NCBI RefSeq assembly: GCF_029211185.1
Contig: NZ_JARGDO010000012.1
Location: forward strand, 1-64,000
DNA from: Tessaracoccus caeni
GTDB lineage: Bacteria > Actinomycetota > Actinomycetes > Propionibacteriales > Propionibacteriaceae
Length of the DNA stretch: 64,000 nt
Direction: 5' to 3'
A program made the position numbers and the translations under genes. The notes beneath the pieces are model-generated. The model worked only from the letters and a program-made list of their open reading frames with translations. It had not been told where the DNA came from and searched no databases. Every line of letters begins with the position of its first letter. Within the stretch, counting starts at the first letter, position 1. Below, piece after piece: positions 59,646 through 64,000 of this stretch.

Positions 59646-60161
59646 CTGACCAACGCTCCTCGAGGTGCCCCCCTCTACGCTCTTCGAGGCGCGAGGCCGC
59701 CCGCGGCCGAGCCTCGAGGAGAGCGTGACCGTGCGTAGGGAGCGGTGGTCGGGTTCTGGTGGTTCCGTCCGTCGTGTTCCGGATGGGGTCGCGGTTGCTG
59801 AGGTGCGAGCGAAGCGAGCCTCGAAGTGCCCGCCGCCGACCGTGTCCCGGCGCTTCGCGCGGGCCCACGGCTTTTACGCCCACCACACCCACTCGCGAAC
59901 CCCATCCTCCACACAACTCAGCGTTCGGCTGCCAGCTGGGTCGCTTCGAGGCGACTTCGTCGCACCTCAACGACCGTGAAGGCGGACCCCATCCTCCACA
60001 CGACTACGTTCTTCGGCTGCCAGCTGGCTCTCCTCGAGGCTCCGCTGCGCTCCGCACCTCGAAGAGCGTGACGATGACGCTCTTCGAGGTGCGAGGCCGC
60101 CTGCGGCCGAGCCTCGAGGAGAGCCAGCGCGAGGCAAGGCAGGGATCAAGCGACGAGTTGG
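59646..60161. repeat. cluster of family D repeats and direct repeats downstream of the EcsC-like gene
   Basis: Family D hairpins lie at about 59678-59728 and 60076-60126, partial copies at 59799-59820, 59940-59980 and 60030-60070. A direct repeat beginning CCCATCCTCCACAC and containing GGCTGCCAGCTGG occurs at 59900-59940 and 59988-60028. A stretch at 59722-59758 is the reverse of the B/D junction seen at 2325-2360. No gene is supported here. Confidence 0.75.
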
Positions 60162-60210
60162 TTCCAGTGGGAAATGTTCCACCGTCTGTGGTGGAACATC
60201 TCCCACTGGA
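60162..60210. terminator. long hairpin between the EcsC-like gene and alr
   Basis: Arms of about 21 bp with one mismatch (TTCCAGTGGGAAATGTTCCA on the left and its complement at 60190-60210) around the 6-base loop GTCTGT. It lies between convergent genes and may terminate both, although the stem is longer than usual. Confidence 0.65.
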
Positions 60211-60271
60211 GCGTTTTCGTCACAGCGTCATGGGGTCAGTGGGTGTCGAGGAGTTCGGCGAGGCACCTCGG

Positions 60272-61387
60272 TCAGGAGATGTAGGTCCGGGGGACTCGGG
60301 GGGTGATCAGGCAGGTGACCTCGTAGGGGATGGTGGCCATCAGGTCGGCTAGTTCCGCGACGGTAATGGTCTCGTCTCCGCTGGTACCCACCAAGACCAC
60401 CTCGTCGCCGACCGCACAGCGGGGCTCGGGCCCCAGGTCGATCATGGTCTGGTCCATGCAGACCCGGCCGACGATGGGGTACGACGCACCGTCGATCAGC
60501 ATCCGGCCGAGACTGGACAGCAAGCGGGAGTAGCCATCGCCATATCCCACCGCGACAGTGCCGACGTAGGTGTCGTGTGGGGCGGTCCAGGTGCGGCCGT
60601 AGCCCACCGTCTCCCCCGCGCTCACGCGCTGGATGAAGGTGAGGCGCGAGGTCCAGCGCTCGGTGGGGCGCAGGTCGGCGGTACGCGGGGTGAGCACGTC
60701 GGGGTACGACCCGTAGACCATGATCCCCGGGCGCACCATGTCGGTGCCGGTGAGGTCGTGGCCGAGCACCCCTCCGGAGTTGGCGGCGTGCACGAGGATC
60801 TCCGCCGACGCGATCCCCCGGATCTCATCGGCGAGTGCGCGGAAACGGGCCAACTGGTCGTGGGTGAAGGTCTCGCCGTCGGGCACATCGGAGACGGGAA
60901 GGTGAGTGAACAGGCCTGTCAGGGCGATATTCGGCAGCGACTCGATCAGCCTCGCCAAGCCCGGGGCCTCGTCGATGGCGGCCCCGAAGCGATGCATTCC
61001 GGTGTCCACCTTGAGGTGCACATCGGCGGTCTTGCCCGTCGCCTGCCCAGCGGCCGAGATGCGACGGATGGACGCCTCGTCACCGACTCCCAGCGTGATG
61101 CCGGCCGACACGGCGACCTCTTCGTCGGACAGCGTCGGGCTGAACTTCAGGATCGGCAGCGTGATGCCGCCCTCGCGCAGCAGCAGCCCCTCATCGACGG
61201 TGGCCACGCCCAGCCAGTCGGCGCTGCCTGACGCCTCGATGCTGCGGGACACCTCGACGATGCCATGGCCGTACGCATTCGCCTTCACCGCCGCCAACAC
61301 CAGTCGCCCGCCAGCCAACCTGCGAACCTCCGCGAGGTTGTGGTTGATCGCGGCGAGGTTCACCTGGAGCACGGTCGGATTCGGCAC
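60272..61387 (-). CDS. alr: alanine racemase
   Basis: A 371-residue PLP enzyme making D-alanine for peptidoglycan. The Schiff-base Lys lies in LAAVKANAYGHG near residue 34, and the C-terminal domain has ETVGYGRTWTAP near 252 with the catalytic Tyr in the second position of its conserved YG pair; VGYGDGYSR follows near 275. VGRVCMDQTMIDLG near 305 is also diagnostic. Length is normal. No tsaE or other cell-wall genes are next to it in the window. Confidence 0.94.
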   Translation of the reverse strand: MPNPTVLQVNLAAINHNLAEVRRLAGGRLVLAAVKANAYGHGIVEVSRSIEASGSADWLGVATVDEGLLLREGGITLPILKFSPTLSDEEVAVSAGITLGVGDEASIRRISAAGQATGKTADVHLKVDTGMHRFGAAIDEAPGLARLIESLPNIALTGLFTHLPVSDVPDGETFTHDQLARFRALADEIRGIASAEILVHAANSGGVLGHDLTGTDMVRPGIMVYGSYPDVLTPRTADLRPTERWTSRLTFIQRVSAGETVGYGRTWTAPHDTYVGTVAVGYGDGYSRLLSSLGRMLIDGASYPIVGRVCMDQTMIDLGPEPRCAVGDEVVLVGTSGDETITVAELADLMATIPYEVTCLITPRVPRTYIS

Positions 61388-61399
61388 GGCCTCACTTTA

Positions 61400-61842
61400 G
61401 TCCCACGCTCTTCGAGGTGCTGCGACGGCTTTCCATCCTGTTTGGTTTCCTTCAGCTATGCATATGGCGTGATCTGTACCTCCTGCACAGATCACGCCAT
61501 ATACATAGCCGGAGGATCCTGCCCTGCCACAACGAACCCGACCACAAGTCCCCAGACGCCGTCGCGCTCTTTTCGAGGCTCCTTCGTCGCACCTCAAAGA
61601 GCGTCATCAGTGCTTCGCGCTCGTGCTGATCCTGGACCACAGTCCCCGACCACAAGTCCCCAGACACCGCGCTCTCCTCGAGGCTCGGCCGCGGGCGGCC
61701 TCGCACCTCGAAGAGCGTCATCAGTGCTTCGCGCTCGTGCTGATTCTGGACCACAGTTCCTGACCACAAGTCCCCACGCCCGGTCACGCTCTCCTCGAGG
61801 CTCGGCCGCGGGCGGCCTCGCACCTCGAAGAGCGTGGGCAGG
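61400..61842. repeat. family B hairpin (second copy) and family D repeat cluster
   Basis: Family B copy 2: arms GCTATGCATATGGCGTGATC plus TGT (61455-61477) pair with 61487-61509 with one mismatch, flanked by TTTGGTTTCCTTC and the same GGAGGATCCTGCCC tail as copy 1. Then come at least three family D units (about 61565-61605, 61670-61712, 61785-61835) separated by GACCACAAGTCC spacers and a roughly 115-bp direct duplication containing GTCATCAGTGCTTCGCGCTC. Repeats fill the whole gap; no gene is seen. Confidence 0.8.
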
Positions 61843-63489
61843 TCAGAACAGGAGGGCCAGGGCGGGTTCGGCGAGGATCTCGGCGATGTCGTGGAGGAAG
61901 CGGGAACCTTGTTCGCCGTCGACGATGCGGTGGTCGAAGGCCACCGACAGCGTCGTCACCCAGCGGGGTTCGATGCGTTCCTGCAGGCCTTGTCCGACCA
62001 CCCAGGGGCGACGGTCGATGGAGCCCATGCAGAAGATCGCCGACTCGTTGCCGTTGATGATCGGGGTGCCAGAGTCGATGCCGAAGACGCCGACGTTGGT
62101 GATCGTGAACGTGCCGCCGCTGTAGTCACCGGGCTGGAGCTTGCCGTCGCGCGCCACCTGCACCAGCTGGTTCAGCGCCTGGGCCAGCTGGATCAGGCTG
62201 AGCCGCTGGGCGCCCTTGATGTTGGGCACCATCAAGCCACGGGGCGTGGCGGCCGCGATACCGAGGTTCACGTCGGCGTGGTAGACGATCTCCTGGGTCT
62301 CGTCGTCCCACGACGTGTTCAGCTCGGGGTTGCGACCCAGCGCCAGGCACACGGCCTTGGCGTAGACCAGCAGCGGCGAGATCCGCAGGCCGGCGAACTC
62401 GCGCCGCTCCTTCAGCGTCTCGACGAACTCCATGGTTCCGGTGACGTCGACGGTGGTCCACTCGGTGACGTGCACATGGTTGTCGCGCGAGCGCACCATG
62501 TTCTCTGCGGTCACCTTGCGCACGCCCTTGATGGGCACGCGGCGCTCGGACTTGCCCTGAAACGGATCGAAGCCGCCGGGCATTCCCCCGGGAACCCCAC
62601 CACCGAAACCGGCGCCGAAGCCCCCCGCGAAGGCGCTGCCGCCAGGCGTGCCCCCGCCGAAGCCGCCTCCGCCGGAGAACCCGCCGCCACCGAAACCGCC
62701 GCCGGGCGCCGCGGTGCCGAAGCCCCCGCTCGGGGAGTAGGTGGGCGGAGCCTCGTGGTGCTGCTGGAAGCTGGCCGCGTCGTTGATGATCCGGCCCTGC
62801 TTGGGCTCGGCGTCCATCCGCATGAAGGCGGCGGCCGCCTCCACGTCGCGACGGGTGATGGTGCCATCGGGACCGGTGCCGACGACGCCGGCCAGGTCGA
62901 CGCCCAGGTCGCGGGCGTACTTGCGCACGGGCGGCTTGGCGCGGGCATCGTCGGCGTCGTGCGCCAGCACCAGGGCCGACTCCGTGGGCGCCTTGCCGGG
63001 CGTCGGGAGCGGGTCGCCGACGGGCTGCGCATGCACCGGGCTGGCCGGCTGCATCTCGTCGGGGCGTCGCCCGGGCTCGTGCTGAGAGTAGGCCTCGTTC
63101 ATCATGTCGGCATTCGAGCGGTCAGACCCGCGCGCAGCCCGGCCGCGGCGCCGGCGCGACCCGCGCTGCTCCCGCTCGCCGTAGCCGACGAGCGTGGCCG
63201 GCGCCTCGTCCGCCACCTCACCGACGATGGTCTCGACCGGCTCGTCGTCCAGCCCGTCGTCGATCTCGACGATCGGCGTGCCCACCTCGACGGTGCTGCC
63301 CTCCGCGACGATCAGCCGCGTGACGGTGCCCGCGAACGGGGATGGCAGTTCGACGATCGACTTGGCCGTCTCGATCTCGAGCAGCACGTCGTTGACCTTG
63401 ATCACGTCGCCGGCGGCCACCCGCCAGGCGACGATCTCGGCCTCTTGCAGGCCCTCTCCCGGATCCGGCAGCAAGTATTGATGCAGCAT
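61843..63489 (-). CDS. dihydrolipoamide acyltransferase, E2 of a 2-oxoacid dehydrogenase complex
   Basis: A 548-residue E2. One lipoyl domain at residues 1-80 (lipoyl Lys in EIETAKSIVELPS near 43), a peripheral-subunit-binding domain near 185-218 (RKYARDLGVDLAGVVGTGPDG), and the catalytic acyltransferase domain from about 315 with AFDHRIVDGEQG near 522 holding the active-site His and Asp. The linker at about 250-305 is a long Gly-rich run instead of the usual Ala/Pro type. With the upstream E1-beta it would oxidise pyruvate or a branched-chain 2-oxoacid; the lipoyl motif and gene order favour a branched-chain type, but this is not certain. Confidence 0.9.
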   Translation of the reverse strand: MLHQYLLPDPGEGLQEAEIVAWRVAAGDVIKVNDVLLEIETAKSIVELPSPFAGTVTRLIVAEGSTVEVGTPIVEIDDGLDDEPVETIVGEVADEAPATLVGYGEREQRGSRRRRGRAARGSDRSNADMMNEAYSQHEPGRRPDEMQPASPVHAQPVGDPLPTPGKAPTESALVLAHDADDARAKPPVRKYARDLGVDLAGVVGTGPDGTITRRDVEAAAAFMRMDAEPKQGRIINDAASFQQHHEAPPTYSPSGGFGTAAPGGGFGGGGFSGGGGFGGGTPGGSAFAGGFGAGFGGGVPGGMPGGFDPFQGKSERRVPIKGVRKVTAENMVRSRDNHVHVTEWTTVDVTGTMEFVETLKERREFAGLRISPLLVYAKAVCLALGRNPELNTSWDDETQEIVYHADVNLGIAAATPRGLMVPNIKGAQRLSLIQLAQALNQLVQVARDGKLQPGDYSGGTFTITNVGVFGIDSGTPIINGNESAIFCMGSIDRRPWVVGQGLQERIEPRWVTTLSVAFDHRIVDGEQGSRFLHDIAEILAEPALALLF

Positions 63490-63499
63490 CTCAATCTCC

Positions 63500-64000
63500 C
63501 TAGAAGGCCATGGACTTGTCGACGGCGTCGAGGATCCGGTCGACGGAGGGGAGGTACTCCTCCTCCACCTGCGCCGGCGGATAGGGCATGTCGAATCCGG
63601 CGACGCGCTGCACCGGCGACTCCATCACGTAGAAAAGGTTCTCATGCAGCCGGGCCGCGATCTCGGCGCCCAGGCCGAGTGTCAGCGGCGCCTCGTGCAC
63701 GACGATGGCCCGCTTGGTGCGCCGCACCGACGAGATCAGGGTGACCCAGTCGACGGGGCTGAGCGTGCGCAGGTCGACCACCTCCAGCGAGGTGCCCTCC
63801 TCGGCCGCGACGGCGGCGGCCTCCTCGCAGGTGGCCACCGTCGGGCCATAGGCGATCAGGGTGGCGTCGGAGCCGTAGCGGGTGATCCGCGCCTGGTGCA
63901 TGGGGTCGGGCCGCGACTCGAAGTTGACCAGACCCTTGCTCTGGTAGCGCCGCTTGGGCTCGAAGAACACCACCGGGTCGTCGGACTGGATGGCCTGCTG
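63500..64000 (-). CDS. 2-oxoacid dehydrogenase E1 component, beta subunit (C-terminal part)
   Basis: The C-terminal 166 or so residues of the E1-beta subunit; the frame remains open at the window edge (reading QQAIQSDDPVVFFEPK there). The transketolase C-terminal domain is clear: VVDLRTLSPVDW, VVHEAPLTLGLGAEIAARL and RVAGFDMPYPPAQVEEEYLP. It precedes the E2 gene by 10 bases, and the two would be made together. Partner E1-alpha lies outside the window. Confidence 0.92.
   Translation of the reverse strand, partial: QQAIQSDDPVVFFEPKRRYQSKGLVNFESRPDPMHQARITRYGSDATLIAYGPTVATCEEAAAVAAEEGTSLEVVDLRTLSPVDWVTLISSVRRTKRAIVVHEAPLTLGLGAEIAARLHENLFYVMESPVQRVAGFDMPYPPAQVEEEYLPSVDRILDAVDKSMAF

Noticed and set aside
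1-64000. tRNA or rRNA genes
   Set aside because: No convincing tRNA or rRNA sequence was noticed while reading either strand; a covariance scan would be needed to be certain.

Overview
The window is high-GC actinobacterial DNA. The gene content points to a cobalamin-producing member of the Propionibacteriaceae: there is an anaerobic-type corrin pathway, a CbiE-CbiG-CbiH triple fusion like the one known from Propionibacterium freudenreichii, a CbiMNQO cobalt importer and three cobalamin riboswitches. The family assignment is inferred from these traits; no 16S or other marker lies in the window.

Layout. 1-415: an IS5-type transposase tail has cut a mazF toxin gene, leaving its mazE antitoxin. 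482-2190: an SDR oxidoreductase, a small unknown protein and a 2H phosphoesterase. 2483-8367 (minus): a sugar ABC importer with a GH94 disaccharide phosphorylase. 8535-25669: the main cobalamin region, with cobU-cobS, cbiJ, a riboswitch-led operon cobO - cobB/cobC fusion - cobA, cbiT, a riboswitch-led cbiMNQO operon, cbiC, and a riboswitch-led operon cbiL - cbiF - cbiEGH - cbiX/sirC. 25900-28417: an AbiE-like type IV pair and a VapBC-like pair. 28562-29874: a DUF4956 membrane protein and a VTC-type polyphosphate-polymerase-like protein. 29999-30938: a hypothetical gene and a Phd-type antitoxin with no visible toxin. 31130-54525 (minus): one continuous run of six genes, five of them very large (2840, 1047, 2059, 598 and 990 aa) plus a small MnmH-like P-loop protein. 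54784-57495: cbiP and cbiB complete the cobalamin set. 57553-58727: pth and rplY. 58980-59645: an EcsC-like protein. 60272-61387: alr. 61843-64000: the E2 and a partial E1-beta of a 2-oxoacid dehydrogenase.

How the genes work together. CobA makes precorrin-2; the SirC domain oxidises it and CbiX inserts cobalt supplied by CbiMNQO. CbiL, F, G, H, C, E, T and J build the corrin ring. CobB, CbiP, CbiB, CobU, CobS, CobO and the aminotransferase-like half of the CobB fusion amidate it, attach the aminopropanol arm and nucleotide loop, and adenosylate it. I see no cbiD or cobT here, so they would have to be elsewhere.

Two things stand out. First, the roughly 23 kb operon of giant proteins sits between the TA/antitoxin island and cbiP. 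Apart from a DUF6603-like region, a lipase-like elbow and a truncated MnmH-like ATPase I recognise no domains in it; it is the best candidate for an undescribed system. Second, several families of small palindromic repeats are scattered through the window. Some are translated in frame inside cobalamin enzymes (CbiG, CbiF, the CobB-CobC linker and the CobC domain), much like Rickettsia palindromic elements, and two families show compensatory changes in their hairpin arms.
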